Assembly (NCBI RefSeq): GCF_000009765.2
Contig: NC_003155.5
Span: 7,626,001-7,690,000 of the forward strand
Origin: Streptomyces avermitilis MA-4680 = NBRC 14893
Lineage (GTDB): Bacteria; Actinomycetota; Actinomycetes; Streptomycetales; Streptomycetaceae
Direction: 5' to 3'
Length of the DNA stretch: 64,000 nucleotides
Shown: positions 8,272-16,567 of the stretch, piece after piece
Numbering within the stretch: position 1 is the stretch's first letter
How the letters are laid out: the number at the start of each line of letters is the position of its first letter
Position numbers and translations under genes: made by a program
The notes under the pieces: model-generated
Told to the model about the DNA's origin: nothing
Database searches by the model: none
Seen by the model: the letters and a program-made list of their open reading frames with translations, nothing else

Positions 8272-9024
8272 ATGCCCCTCGCCCTCACCGTCCTCGGCAC
8301 CGCTTCCCCGCACCCGGCGCCGGGCCGCCCCTCCTCCGGTTATCTGTTGCGCGGCGGGGGCGCCGAGGTGTGGGTGGACGCCGGGTTCGGAACCTTCGCG
8401 GAGTTGCAGCGGCACACGGATCCCGCGCGGCTCACGGCCATCTGGATCTCCCATCTGCACGCGGACCACAGCGCCGATCTGCTGGCGGCGGTGTACGGAC
8501 TCGCGTACGGAGGGCTCACCCCGCCGGCGCCGATTCCCCTCTACGCGCCGCGCGCCTGCGGGCAGCGGCTCGCCGGGTTCTTCGGGCGGCCCAACGAGCG
8601 GTTCCTCAGCGGGGTCTTCGACTTCCGTCCCTTGTACGACGGGCACACCGTCCGGCACTGGAACCTCCGTCTCACCGCCCGCGCCGTCGCGCACGACATC
8701 GAGGCGTACGGGCTGCGCGCCGAGTGCCAGGGGCGCGTCCTCGCGTACTCGGGGGACAGCGGCCCGTGCGGGACGCTCACCGAACTCGCCCGCGGTGCCG
8801 ATGTGTTCCTCTGTGAGGCCGACATCGACCGGCATCGCGAAGGCGAACAGGTCCATCTGACCCCCGAGGACGCGGGGGCGGCGGCCCGGGAGGCACGGGT
8901 GGGTGAGCTGCTCGTGACCCACGTGGGACCCACGCTCACCCCGGAGGCGGCGGCCGGACGCGCCGCCGCGGTCTTCGGCCGTCCTGCCGTCACCGCCCGC
9001 GAAGGCACCACCACAATCGTCTGA
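8272..9024 (+). CDS. Metallo-beta-lactamase-fold hydrolase
   Basis: Cytoplasmic MBL-fold protein of 250 aa, of the RNase Z/phosphodiesterase-like type. The zinc motif SHLHADHSADL (about residues 61-71) gives the HxHxDH ligands, YSGDSG (about 160-165) supplies the later Asp, and the C-terminal LVTHVGP gives a further histidine. The start is set at the ATG opening MPLALTVLGTASPHPAPGR, the usual beginning of this Streptomyces family; the frame is open a further 105 bases upstream without a better ribosome site. Substrate is unknown. It ends 119 bases before the GntR regulator and is probably not part of the operon that follows. Confidence 0.8.
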   Translation: MPLALTVLGTASPHPAPGRPSSGYLLRGGGAEVWVDAGFGTFAELQRHTDPARLTAIWISHLHADHSADLLAAVYGLAYGGLTPPAPIPLYAPRACGQRLAGFFGRPNERFLSGVFDFRPLYDGHTVRHWNLRLTARAVAHDIEAYGLRAECQGRVLAYSGDSGPCGTLTELARGADVFLCEADIDRHREGEQVHLTPEDAGAAAREARVGELLVTHVGPTLTPEAAAGRAAAVFGRPAVTAREGTTTIV

Positions 9025-9053
9025 CGTCATCGCGACCTCCTTTGTCAGAAGCG

Positions 9054-9082
9054 TTGACGAACCGCCTGCGCGCTCCTACCTT
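9054..9082 (+). promoter_or_regulatory. Candidate promoter of the GntR operon
   Basis: TTGACG (9054-9059) and TACCTT (9077-9082) are separated by exactly 17 bases and sit about 60 bases before the GntR start. Good match to a housekeeping-type promoter, found by eye. Confidence 0.5.
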
Positions 9083-9090
9083 CAACGCGT

Positions 9091-9113
9091 CGTACTTCGT
9101 ACGTCATATATGA
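9091..9113 (+). promoter_or_regulatory. Adjacent palindromes, candidate GntR operator
   Basis: CGTAC-TTC-GTACG (9091-9103) is immediately followed by the perfect palindrome TCATATATGA (9104-9113), with a further ATATGTGAGAT half-repeat just downstream. They are AT-rich against the background and lie between the candidate promoter and the regulator start, as expected for autoregulation by an FCD-type GntR protein. Confidence 0.4.
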
Positions 9114-9143
9114 GACGCGATATGTGAGATCCGAGAGGCGCGC

Positions 9144-9800
9144 ATGACCTCTGTGCCCACCCCGATCCCGTCCCGCACGCAGTACGTGCTGGAGGGGATC
9201 AAACACCGCATCCTCACCGGGCAGCTGACGCCCGGCCAGGCCCTGGTCGAGACCGAACTGGCCGCACAGTTCGGGGTGTCCAAGACGCCTGTGCGGGAGG
9301 CGCTCAAGACCCTGGCCGGGACCGGGCTCGTCGTGATGAACCAGTACAAGGGCGTCACGGTGCGCATGGTGGACGCGGACATGGCGCGCGAGGTGTACGA
9401 CGTGCGGCTGCTCCTGGAGCCCGAGGCGCTGCGGCGCGCGGTGCGGCGCGGCGCCTCCCTGGCCGCGGCCCGTGACGCGCTCACCCGCTCCGACCGGGCC
9501 GCCGACACCGCCGAACGCTCCCTCGCCAACCGGGAGTTCCACCGCGCCCTCTATGTGTGCTGCGGCAACCCGCTGCTCGGCCGGATGCTCGACGAGGTCC
9601 GCGACCAGGCCGCGCTCGTCTCCGCCGTGGCCTGGGCCGCCGACCCCTCCTGGGAGCGCGAGGCCGACGAGCACCGGGAGATCCTGCGGCTCGCCCTGGA
9701 CGGGGACGCCGACGGCGCGGCGAGCGCCCTCCACGCGCACATCGCGTCGTTCGTGCAACGGGCCTTTCCCGAGGCCCAGGGAGAGGACGGTCAGGAATGA
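9144..9800 (+). CDS. GntR-family (FadR/FCD subfamily) regulator
   Basis: DNA-binding regulator of 218 aa. The N-terminal winged helix (about residues 10-75) contains the GntR signature LVETELAAQFGVSKTPVREALKTL. The C-terminal helical FCD domain (about 80-205) has the expected DVRLLLEPEALR, NREFHRALY and DEHREILRLALDGD blocks that carry metal ligands and effector-binding residues; ligands in this subfamily are often sugar acids. The start follows GAGAGG. Its last bases overlap the next gene (ATGA), so it heads the operon of lyase, dehydratase and transporter genes and most likely controls it. Confidence 0.9.
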   Translation: MTSVPTPIPSRTQYVLEGIKHRILTGQLTPGQALVETELAAQFGVSKTPVREALKTLAGTGLVVMNQYKGVTVRMVDADMAREVYDVRLLLEPEALRRAVRRGASLAAARDALTRSDRAADTAERSLANREFHRALYVCCGNPLLGRMLDEVRDQAALVSAVAWAADPSWEREADEHREILRLALDGDADGAASALHAHIASFVQRAFPEAQGEDGQE

Positions 9801-10705
9801 CAGCGACGTACGAGGCCCAGCGGACGGCGCTCGCCGAGGTCGTGGCGATCCCCGTGACCCCGTTCGCCGAGGACGGGTCGGTCGACCGCGACACCCACCG
9901 GGCTCTGCTGCGTCGACTGCTCGACGGTGGCGTCAAGACCCTCACCCCGAACGGCAACACCGGTGAGTTCTACGCCCTCACCCCCGAAGAGCGGCAGCTC
10001 GTCACCGAGTTGACCATCGAGGAGACGGGGGACCGGGGGGCCGTTCTGGTCGGCGTCGGGCACGACGTGCCGACCGCCGTGGCCTCGGCCCGGCACGCCC
10101 GGGCGCACGGAGCGCAGATGGTGATGATCCATCAGCCCGTGCATCCGTACGTCTCGGACGCCGGCTGGGTCGACTACCACCGGGCCGTCGCCGAGGCCGT
10201 GCCCGAGCTGGGCGTCGTGCCCTACCTCCGCAATCCGCTGCTGCCCGGTGCCCGGCTGGCCGAACTCGCCGACCACTGCCCCAATGTCGTCGGCGTGAAG
10301 TACGCGGTGCCGGACGCCGCCCGCTTCGCCGCCTTCGCACGGGACGCCGGCCTCGAACGGTTCGTATGGGTGGCCGGACTGGCCGAGCCGTACGCCCCCT
10401 CGTACTTCTCGGCCGGTGCCACCGGCTTCACCTCGGGGCTGGTGAACGTCGCCCCGTCCGTCTCGCTGAACATGATCGAAGCGCTTCGATCGGGCGACTA
10501 CCAGGCCGCGATGAAGGTCTGGGAGCAGATCCGCCGCTTCGAGGAACTGCGCGCCGCGGGCGGCTCCGCGAACAACGTGAGCGTCGTCAAGGAGGCCCTC
10601 GCCTCACTCGGCCTGTGCCGCCGTGACGTCCGCGCCCCCAGCAAGCCGCTGCCCGAGGACGAGCGGGCGGAAGTCGCCGCCATCGCGGCGGGGTGGTCCC
10701 TGTGA
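9797..10705 (+). CDS. DHDPS-family keto-acid lyase or dehydratase
   Basis: TIM-barrel protein of 302 aa in the dihydrodipicolinate synthase / N-acetylneuraminate lyase superfamily. It has the opening VVAIPVTPF, the glycine-rich GNTGEFYALT (about residues 52-61), the tyrosine of PYLRNPL (about 140) and the Schiff-base lysine in VVGVKYAVPD (about 163). GNTGEF is closer to sugar-acid enzymes such as KdgD or 2-keto-3-deoxy-aldonate dehydratases/aldolases than to lysine biosynthesis. It is coupled to the GntR gene (ATGA) and to the IlvD/Edd dehydratase (GTGA); the natural reading is that it takes the 2-keto-3-deoxy acid made by that dehydratase, giving either 2-oxoglutarate semialdehyde (dehydratase) or pyruvate plus an aldehyde (aldolase). 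Which of the two cannot be decided here. Confidence 0.82.
   Translation: MTATYEAQRTALAEVVAIPVTPFAEDGSVDRDTHRALLRRLLDGGVKTLTPNGNTGEFYALTPEERQLVTELTIEETGDRGAVLVGVGHDVPTAVASARHARAHGAQMVMIHQPVHPYVSDAGWVDYHRAVAEAVPELGVVPYLRNPLLPGARLAELADHCPNVVGVKYAVPDAARFAAFARDAGLERFVWVAGLAEPYAPSYFSAGATGFTSGLVNVAPSVSLNMIEALRSGDYQAAMKVWEQIRRFEELRAAGGSANNVSVVKEALASLGLCRRDVRAPSKPLPEDERAEVAAIAAGWSL
10474..10491 (+). promoter_or_regulatory. 18-bp perfect palindrome with GAAGCGCTTC core inside the lyase gene
   Basis: GATCGAAGCGCTTCGATC is a perfect palindrome within the coding sequence. Its 10-base core is identical to the palindrome upstream of the first permease gene (12487-12496). It could be an intragenic operator or chance; codons there are ordinary. 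Confidence 0.3.
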
Positions 10706-12432
10706 AGCGCCCGGAGGAGTTCAGAAGCCACCAGTGGTACGGGAGCGGCGTCTCGTCGGGTCTGCGCTCCTTCAGCCACCGGGCGCGCACCCGCCAACTC
10801 GGCTACCTGCCCGAGGAGCACCTGGGCAAGCCGGTCATCGCGATCCTCAACACCTGGAGCGACATCAACCCGTGCCATGTGCATCTGCGGGACCGTGCGC
10901 AGGCGGTCAAGCGGGGTGTGTGGCAGGCGGGCGGCTTCCCGCTGGAGTTCCCGGTGTCGACGCTGAGCGAGACCTTCCAGAAGCCGACCCCGATGCTCTA
11001 CCGCAACCTGCTCGCGATGGAGACCGAGGAGCTGCTGCGCTCGTACCCGGTCGACGGCGCCGTGCTCATGGGCGGCTGCGACAAGTCCACGCCGGCCCTG
11101 CTGATGGGCGCCGCCTCCGTCGACCTGCCGGCCGTGTTCGTGCCCGCCGGGCCGATGCTGCCGGGCCACTGGCGCAACGAGGTCCTCGGCTCCGGCACCG
11201 ACATGTGGAAGTACTGGGACGACAAGCGGGCCGGCCTCATCGGCGACTGCGAGATGTCCGAACTGGAGAGCGGCCTCGCCCGTTCGCCCGGCCACTGCAT
11301 GACCATGGGTACGGCGTCCACGCTGACGGCCGCGGCCGAGGCCCTCGGGGTGACGGTGCCGGGCGCCTCCAGCATCCCCGCCGTCGACTCCGGGCACGAC
11401 CGGATGGCCGCGGCCGCGGGGCTCAGGATCGTCGAACTGGTCCGCGGCGACCGGAAACTGTCCGACATCCTCACCGAGGAGGCCTTCGCGGACGCCGTGA
11501 CGACCGTCCTCGGCCTCGGCGGCTCGACCAACGCCGTCATCCATCTGATCGCGATGGCCGGACGGGCCGGGGTCTCCCTCACGCTCGACGACTTCGACCG
11601 CATCGCCCGGACCGTGCCGGTGCTCGCCAACGTCCGGCCGGGCGGCGGCCCGTACCTCATGGAGGACTTCCACTTCGCGGGCGGACTGCCCGGATTCCTC
11701 TCCCGGATCACCGATCTGCTGCATCTGGACCGGCCGACCGTCTCGTACGACACCCTGCGCGAGCAGCTCGCCTCCGCCCAGGTGCACGACGACGACGTCA
11801 TCCGCACCCGCGCGAACCCGGTCGCGGACGAAGGCGGAGTCGCCGTCCTGCGCGGCAACCTCTGTCCCGACGGCGCCGTCATCAAGCACATCGCCGCCGA
11901 GCCGCGGCTGCTCAAGCACACCGGGCCCGCGGTCGTCTTCGACGACTACCGGACGATGCAGCGGACCATCAACGACCCCGGGTTGGGCATCACCGCCGAC
12001 AGCGTGCTGGTGCTGCGAGGCGCCGGCCCCAAGGGCGGCCCCGGCATGCCCGAGTACGGCATGCTGCCGATCCCGGACCACCTGCTGAAGCAGGGCGTAC
12101 GGGACATGGTGCGGATCTCCGACGCCCGGATGAGCGGCACGAGTTACGGCACCTGTGTGCTGCACGTGGCGCCCGAGTCGTACGTCGGCGGGCCGCTCGC
12201 CCTGGTGCGGACCGGGGACACGATCACCCTCGACGTCGAGGCGCGGAGTCTGCGGCTCCACGTGGACGACGCGGAGCTGGAGCGGCGCGGGGCCCGGTGG
12301 ACGCCGCCGCCCGAGCGGTACGAGCGCGGCTACGGCGCGCTCTACAACGAACAGATCACCCAGGCGGACACCGGCTGCGACTTCGCGTTCCTGGCCCGGC
12401 CGGGCAAGGTGCAGGACCCGTACGCGGGCTGA
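10702..12432 (+). CDS. IlvD/Edd-family sugar-acid dehydratase
   Basis: Dehydratase of 576 aa that would remove water from an aldonate to give a 2-keto-3-deoxy acid. The GTG start overlaps the previous stop (GTGA). Three cysteines match the [2Fe-2S] ligands of the L-arabinonate/D-xylonate dehydratase group: SDINPCH (about 52), MGGCDKSTPA (about 119) and SPGHCMTMGT (about 190). Near the C-terminus DARMSGTSYG supplies the serine proposed as catalytic base. The protein resembles pentonate dehydratases more than dihydroxyacid dehydratase of branched-chain synthesis, and it is about the same length. Substrate (L-arabinonate, D-xylonate or a hexonate) is inferred from position beside a DHDPS-family enzyme, sugar transporter and GH43 protein. 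Confidence 0.85.
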   Translation: MKRPEEFRSHQWYGSGVSSGLRSFSHRARTRQLGYLPEEHLGKPVIAILNTWSDINPCHVHLRDRAQAVKRGVWQAGGFPLEFPVSTLSETFQKPTPMLYRNLLAMETEELLRSYPVDGAVLMGGCDKSTPALLMGAASVDLPAVFVPAGPMLPGHWRNEVLGSGTDMWKYWDDKRAGLIGDCEMSELESGLARSPGHCMTMGTASTLTAAAEALGVTVPGASSIPAVDSGHDRMAAAAGLRIVELVRGDRKLSDILTEEAFADAVTTVLGLGGSTNAVIHLIAMAGRAGVSLTLDDFDRIARTVPVLANVRPGGGPYLMEDFHFAGGLPGFLSRITDLLHLDRPTVSYDTLREQLASAQVHDDDVIRTRANPVADEGGVAVLRGNLCPDGAVIKHIAAEPRLLKHTGPAVVFDDYRTMQRTINDPGLGITADSVLVLRGAGPKGGPGMPEYGMLPIPDHLLKQGVRDMVRISDARMSGTSYGTCVLHVAPESYVGGPLALVRTGDTITLDVEARSLRLHVDDAELERRGARWTPPPERYERGYGALYNEQITQADTGCDFAFLARPGKVQDPYAG

Positions 12433-12486
12433 GGAGAGGCCGTACCGGCCGCACTCCGCATGACCGACATACCGAACGCCGTACGC

Positions 12487-12496
12487 GAAGCGCTTC
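12487..12496 (+). promoter_or_regulatory. GAAGCGCTTC palindrome before transporter genes
   Basis: A perfect 10-base palindrome lies in the 148-base gap between the dehydratase and first permease genes; a second half-match, GCGCAGCGCTTCC, follows at 12534-12546. The sequence is typical of LacI-type operators in actinomycete sugar operons, and the same AAGCGCTT core stands before the binding-protein gene (17924-17935). No LacI-family gene is present in the window. Confidence 0.45.
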
Positions 12497-12526
12497 ACCA
12501 CAAGACCGCGCACCACAAGACCGCGC
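12497..12526 (+). repeat. Two tandem 15-bp repeats
   Basis: ACCACAAGACCGCGC occurs twice head to tail (12497-12511, 12512-12526), followed by a partial third copy ACCGCAAG. It sits directly after the GAAGCGCTTC palindrome in the leader of the permease genes. Confidence 0.8.
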
Positions 12527-12580
12527 ACCGCAAGCGCAGCGCTTCCCCGCACAGGACATGCACAAGAACGGAGACCAGTC

Positions 12581-13525
12581 ATGGCCCAAGCCGCAGCCGT
12601 GGCGAAACAGCCCGCGCCACCCCGGCGGCGCCGTGGCTCGGCGACGCCCCGCACACTGCCGTATTTGCCGTATCTGCTGATCGCGCCGGCGGGCCTGCTG
12701 ATGCTGGGCTTCATCGCCTACCCGGTGCTCAGCGTCTTCTACTACAGCCTGCGGAACTTCAACCCGACCAAGCCGTGGCGCAACGGCTACGCGGGCTTCG
12801 ACAACTTCGTCCAGATCTTCACCAAGGACACCCAGTTCTGGGACACGCTGACCTTCAGCGCCAAGTGGGTCGTCGTGGAGGTCGGACTGCAACTGCTGTT
12901 CGGCCTGGCGCTGGCGCTCATCGTCAACCAGACCTTCGTGGGCCGGGCGCTGGGCCGCGCGCTCGTCTTCTCGCCGTGGGCCGTCTCCGGTGTGCTGACC
13001 TCCGCGATCTGGGTGCTGCTCTACAACTCCCAGACCGGCATCACCCGTTACCTCGCCGACATGGGTGTCGGTGAGTACGGCACCAGCTGGCTGTCGGACA
13101 CCTCGACCGTCTTCCCGGCGGCGGTGATCGCCGACCTGTGGCGGGGCGTCCCCTTCTTCGCGATCCTCATCCTCGCCGACCTCCAGTCCGTCTCGAAGGA
13201 CCTGTACGAGGCCGCCGAGGTCGACGGCGCCGGCCGGCTGCGCCAGTTCTTCCACATCACGCTGCCGCACCTGAAGGACGCGATCGTCCTGTCCACGCTG
13301 CTGCGCGCGGTCTGGGAGTTCAACAACGTCGATCTGCTCTACACGCTCACCGGCGGTGGCCCCGCGGGCGAGACGACCACGCTGCCGCTCTACATCGCCA
13401 ACACCAGTGTCGACGCGCACAACTTCGGTTACGCGTCCGCCCTGACCACGGTCGCGTTCACGATCCTGCTCTTCTTCTCGATCGTCTATCTGCGGCTGAG
13501 CAAGTTCGGAGGTGGAGACAAGTGA
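12581..13525 (+). CDS. Sugar ABC transporter permease, MalF type
   Basis: Inner-membrane permease of 314 aa in a CUT1 carbohydrate importer. A basic N-terminus (PPRRRRGS) precedes six hydrophobic segments; the ATPase-contacting EAA loop reads EAAEVDGAGRLRQFFHITLP (about residues 209-228), with the conserved Gly. The start follows GGAGA. It is coupled to the second permease (GTGA overlap). The binding protein of this system is encoded at the end of the same operon (17983), and there is no ATPase gene, so a shared MsiK-like ATPase is assumed. Confidence 0.92.
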   Translation: MAQAAAVAKQPAPPRRRRGSATPRTLPYLPYLLIAPAGLLMLGFIAYPVLSVFYYSLRNFNPTKPWRNGYAGFDNFVQIFTKDTQFWDTLTFSAKWVVVEVGLQLLFGLALALIVNQTFVGRALGRALVFSPWAVSGVLTSAIWVLLYNSQTGITRYLADMGVGEYGTSWLSDTSTVFPAAVIADLWRGVPFFAILILADLQSVSKDLYEAAEVDGAGRLRQFFHITLPHLKDAIVLSTLLRAVWEFNNVDLLYTLTGGGPAGETTTLPLYIANTSVDAHNFGYASALTTVAFTILLFFSIVYLRLSKFGGGDK

Positions 13526-14424
13526 TCACCAAGGACGCCGAGATCAGCGCCCCGGTGGTGCCCGCGCCCGAGCCCGCGGCGCCGCAGCAGTGGCCGCGGA
13601 AGACCCGGCGCGCCTGGGACGAGGCCCCTCGCTGGCAGATCTACCTCCCCCTCGGCAGCTACCTGCTCTTCACCCTGATCCCCTTCTACTGGATCCTGCT
13701 CTTCGCCCTGCGCCCGGCCGGCTCCACGTCGCTCGTGCCGTGGCCGATGACCTTCGAGCACTTCGAGAAGGTGTGGACCGAGCGCAGCTTCGGCACGTAC
13801 TTCCAGAACAGCGTCCTCATCGGCGTCGCCACGCTCGTCATGACCACCGTCATCGCGCTCGCCGGCGGCTACGCCCTCGCCCGCTTCGACTTCAGGGTCA
13901 AGCGGGGTTTCCTGCTGGCCCTGCTCTGTTCCCAGTTCGTGCCCGGCGCGCTGCTGCTCGTCCCCCTCTTCCAGATCTTCGCCAAGCTCCAGATGATCAA
14001 CTCGCTCGGCAGCGTCGTCATCGCCGAGACCGTCTTCCAGCTGCCGCTGTCGATGATCCTGATCAGCGGCTTCATCAGGAATGTGCCGTACTCCCTGGAA
14101 GAGGCCGCCTGGGTCGACGGCTGCAACCGGTTCACGGCCTTCCGGATCGTCGTCCTCCCGCTGCTGCGGCCCGGACTGATAGCCGTCGGCTCCTTCGCCT
14201 TCGTGCACGCCTGGAACCACTTCCTGTTCGCCCTGATGTTCCTCAGCAACCAGGACAAGCAGACCATCCCCGTCGGCCTCAACACCCTGATGAGCGCGGA
14301 CAGCGTCGACCTCGGCGCGCTCGCCGCGGGCGGCATCATCGCCGCCGTACCCGTGGTCGTCGTCTTCGCGTTCATCCAGAAGTGGCTGATCACCGGCTTC
14401 AGCGCGGGGGCGGTGAAGGGGTGA
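13522..14424 (+). CDS. Sugar ABC transporter permease, MalG type
   Basis: Partner permease of 300 aa with a GTG start overlapping the previous stop, behind GGAGGTGGAG. Six membrane segments are visible, beginning with YLLFTLIPFYWILLFALRP (about residues 45-63), and the EAA loop is EEAAWVDGCNRFTAFRIVVLP (about 193-213). The short segment PMTFEHFEKVW after the first helix is characteristic of MalG-type subunits. Together with the MalF-type subunit it forms the pore of the operon's sugar importer. Confidence 0.92.
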   Translation: MITKDAEISAPVVPAPEPAAPQQWPRKTRRAWDEAPRWQIYLPLGSYLLFTLIPFYWILLFALRPAGSTSLVPWPMTFEHFEKVWTERSFGTYFQNSVLIGVATLVMTTVIALAGGYALARFDFRVKRGFLLALLCSQFVPGALLLVPLFQIFAKLQMINSLGSVVIAETVFQLPLSMILISGFIRNVPYSLEEAAWVDGCNRFTAFRIVVLPLLRPGLIAVGSFAFVHAWNHFLFALMFLSNQDKQTIPVGLNTLMSADSVDLGALAAGGIIAAVPVVVVFAFIQKWLITGFSAGAVKG

Positions 14425-15704
14425 GGCGGATTCCGCGACCGACCTCCGTGGCCGACCCGGTGGGCGCGCTGCTCAGCACTCCGGCCGACCCCGACGACAC
14501 TGCTCCTGGGGCCGCTTCCATGACTGCTTCCGTGACCGCTTCCGTGACTGCTCCTGAGACCGCTCCTGTGCCGATCGTTCTCGCGGGCGCCCGTGGCCAC
14601 GGCCGCTGGCATCTGGACAACATCCGCCGGCTCCAGGACCGGGGGCTCGTCCGGCTCGCGGGCATCTGCGAGCTGACCCCGCTGGCCGAGGAGGAGCTGG
14701 ACGGGCTCGGCGTGCCCGAGCAGTCCGCCGACTTCGGCTCTCTCCTCGACGCCACCGGCGCCGCGATCGCCGTGATCTGCACCCCGATCCCCACCCACAC
14801 CGACCTGGCGCTGACAGCCGCGGAGCGGGGTGTGCATCTCCTCCTGGAGAAGCCGCCCGCCCCCTCGTTCGCCGAGTTCCGGCGGATGGCCGACGGGGTC
14901 GCCGCGGCCGGAGTCGTCTGCCAGATCGGCTTCCAGTCGCTGGGCTCGGGCGCCGTGCCCGGCATCCGGAAGCTGATCGCCGAGGGCGCGCTCGGCACGG
15001 TGGCCGGCATCGGGGCGGCCGGGGCCTGGGCCCGCGACGAGGCGTACTACCGGCGTGCGCCCTGGGCGGGCAAGCGCCGGCTGAACGGCGTCGACGTGAT
15101 CGACGGCGTCCTCACCAATCCGCTCGCGCACGCCGTCGCCACCGCCCTCGCGCTCGACGGCTCCACCCGCGCCGAGGACGTCACCGACATCGAGACCGAG
15201 CTGCTGCGGGCCAACGACATCGAGTCCGACGACACCTCCTGTGTGCGGGTGACGACGAAGTCCGGCGGCCGGATCACCGTCGCCGCCACCCTGTGCGCCG
15301 AGGAGCCCGACGAGCCGTACGTCCTGGTGCACGGCGACCGCGGCCGGATCACCTTCTGGTACAAGCAGGACCGGGTGCTGGTGCAGCGCTCGGGACACGG
15401 CCCGCAGGAGATCGAGTACGACCGCACCGACCTGCTGGAGAACCTCGTCGGGCATCTGACGCACGGGGCCGAGCTGCTGGTCACGCCCGAGTCGACGGGC
15501 GCCTTCATGAAGGTCGTCGAGGCGATCCGGCAGGCACCCGATCCCGTCGCGCTGCCGGGCGATGCCTGGGAGCTGATTCCCGGTGAGAACCGCCGGGTCG
15601 TCCGCGGCGTCGACGGGCTGGTCGCCGCCGCCGCCGACACCCTCGCCCTCTACTCCGAACTGGGCGCCTCCTGGGCCCTTCCGAACGAGGTGAGCAGCCG
15701 ATGA
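14421..15704 (+). CDS. Gfo/Idh/MocA-family oxidoreductase
   Basis: NAD(P)-dependent sugar oxidoreductase of 427 aa if the coupled GTG at 14421 is used; an ATG at 14520 would remove a 33-residue low-complexity leader made of short MTASVTASVTAPETAP-like repeats and lacks a clear ribosome site. The Rossmann part has IVLAGARGHGRWHLDN, VICTPIPTHTDLALTAAERGVHLLLEKP with the family lysine in EKP, and a long substrate domain with NPLAHAVATAL supplying the conserved His. Family members oxidise free sugars, inositols or glycosides; one branch includes L-arabinose 1-dehydrogenase. In this operon it could make the lactone feeding the IlvD/Edd dehydratase, but substrate is inferred. Confidence 0.85.
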   Translation: MRRIPRPTSVADPVGALLSTPADPDDTAPGAASMTASVTASVTAPETAPVPIVLAGARGHGRWHLDNIRRLQDRGLVRLAGICELTPLAEEELDGLGVPEQSADFGSLLDATGAAIAVICTPIPTHTDLALTAAERGVHLLLEKPPAPSFAEFRRMADGVAAAGVVCQIGFQSLGSGAVPGIRKLIAEGALGTVAGIGAAGAWARDEAYYRRAPWAGKRRLNGVDVIDGVLTNPLAHAVATALALDGSTRAEDVTDIETELLRANDIESDDTSCVRVTTKSGGRITVAATLCAEEPDEPYVLVHGDRGRITFWYKQDRVLVQRSGHGPQEIEYDRTDLLENLVGHLTHGAELLVTPESTGAFMKVVEAIRQAPDPVALPGDAWELIPGENRRVVRGVDGLVAAAADTLALYSELGASWALPNEVSSR

Positions 15705-16567
15705 CCCCTTTGACGAACAGGACGAACAGCGGCGACTGTCCGGTCCTGCGGATCGCGGGCCGCCCCGTCGGCCGCTACATCACGCGGCCCGAACTGCCCG
15801 GCCGGATGTCCCCGCGCCCCTATCTGCACCCGGTCACCACCCTGGCCGGCACGGCTGTCACCGAACGCGGCCCCGCCGACCACACACACCACCTCGGCGT
15901 CGGTGTCGCCGTTCCCGACGTCGAGGGGTTCAACTTCTGGGGCGGCCGCACCTTCGTCCGCGACCAGGGCCCCACCGAGCTGGACAACCACGGCGCCCAG
16001 CGCCACGCCGGCTTCCAGCTGCGCGACCCCGACGGGTTCGTCGAGGAGTTGCGCTGGGTGGCCGCGGGCAACGAACTGCTGCGGGAGCGCCGTACCGTCG
16101 CCGCCACCGCGCTCACCGACTCCGCCTGGGCCCTGGACTTCACCTTCTCGCTCACCAACATCACCCCCGGCCCGCTCTCGATCGGCAGCCCCGCCACCAA
16201 CGGGCGCCCCGGCGCGGCCTACGGCGGCTTCTTCTGGCGGGCCCGCAAGGAGGCCGGCGCGCCCCGCGTCTTCACCGCCGCTGCCGAGGGCGAGGAAGAG
16301 ATCCACGGCACCCGCGCCGACTGGCTCGCCCTGGCCGGCGCCACCTGGACGCTGGTCTTCGCCGGGGCGACCGAGCGGACCCGCCGGGATCCGTGGTTCG
16401 TGCGCGCCGCCGAGTACCCGGGCGTGGGCTCGTCCCTGGCGCACGAGGAACGGCTGCCCGTCGCGGCCGGGGAGACCGTCGTACGCCGCATCGTCACGGT
16501 CGTCGCCGACGGCAGCCTGGGCCGGGGCGAGGCCGCCGCCCTCGCCCGGACGGCGGTGAGCCCGTGA
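15701..16567 (+). CDS. DUF6807/PmoA-like protein
   Basis: Protein of 288 aa of the group annotated as PmoA-like or DUF6807, no characterised activity that I know of. Starts with ATG overlapping the preceding stop (ATGA). Typical marks are GRYITRPELPG, the histidine cluster ADHTHHLGVGVAV (about residues 53-66), a NFWGGRTFVRDQG block and a late AAYGGFFWRARKE motif. The fold is a beta-sandwich; the histidines suggest metal or sugar binding. No signal peptide is visible. Such proteins often sit beside Gfo/Idh/MocA oxidoreductases and glycosidases, as here, which hints at a cytoplasmic step on an oxidised sugar, but this is inference. Confidence 0.8.
   Translation: MTPLTNRTNSGDCPVLRIAGRPVGRYITRPELPGRMSPRPYLHPVTTLAGTAVTERGPADHTHHLGVGVAVPDVEGFNFWGGRTFVRDQGPTELDNHGAQRHAGFQLRDPDGFVEELRWVAAGNELLRERRTVAATALTDSAWALDFTFSLTNITPGPLSIGSPATNGRPGAAYGGFFWRARKEAGAPRVFTAAAEGEEEIHGTRADWLALAGATWTLVFAGATERTRRDPWFVRAAEYPGVGSSLAHEERLPVAAGETVVRRIVTVVADGSLGRGEAAALARTAVSP

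Noticed and set aside
9797..10705. dapA (lysine biosynthesis)
   Set aside because: GNTGEFYAL and operon context with a sugar-acid dehydratase and importer argue against a lysine role.
10702..12432. ilvD (branched-chain amino-acid synthesis)
   Set aside because: Context is purely carbohydrate and the sequence pattern is closer to pentonate dehydratases.
12497..12526. Possible CRISPR-like repeat
   Set aside because: Only two adjacent 15-base copies with no spacers.
10498..12714. A 738-codon minus-strand frame opposite the IlvD/Edd gene
   Set aside because: Same artefact: no recognisable domain, poor start, and the plus-strand dehydratase is certain.
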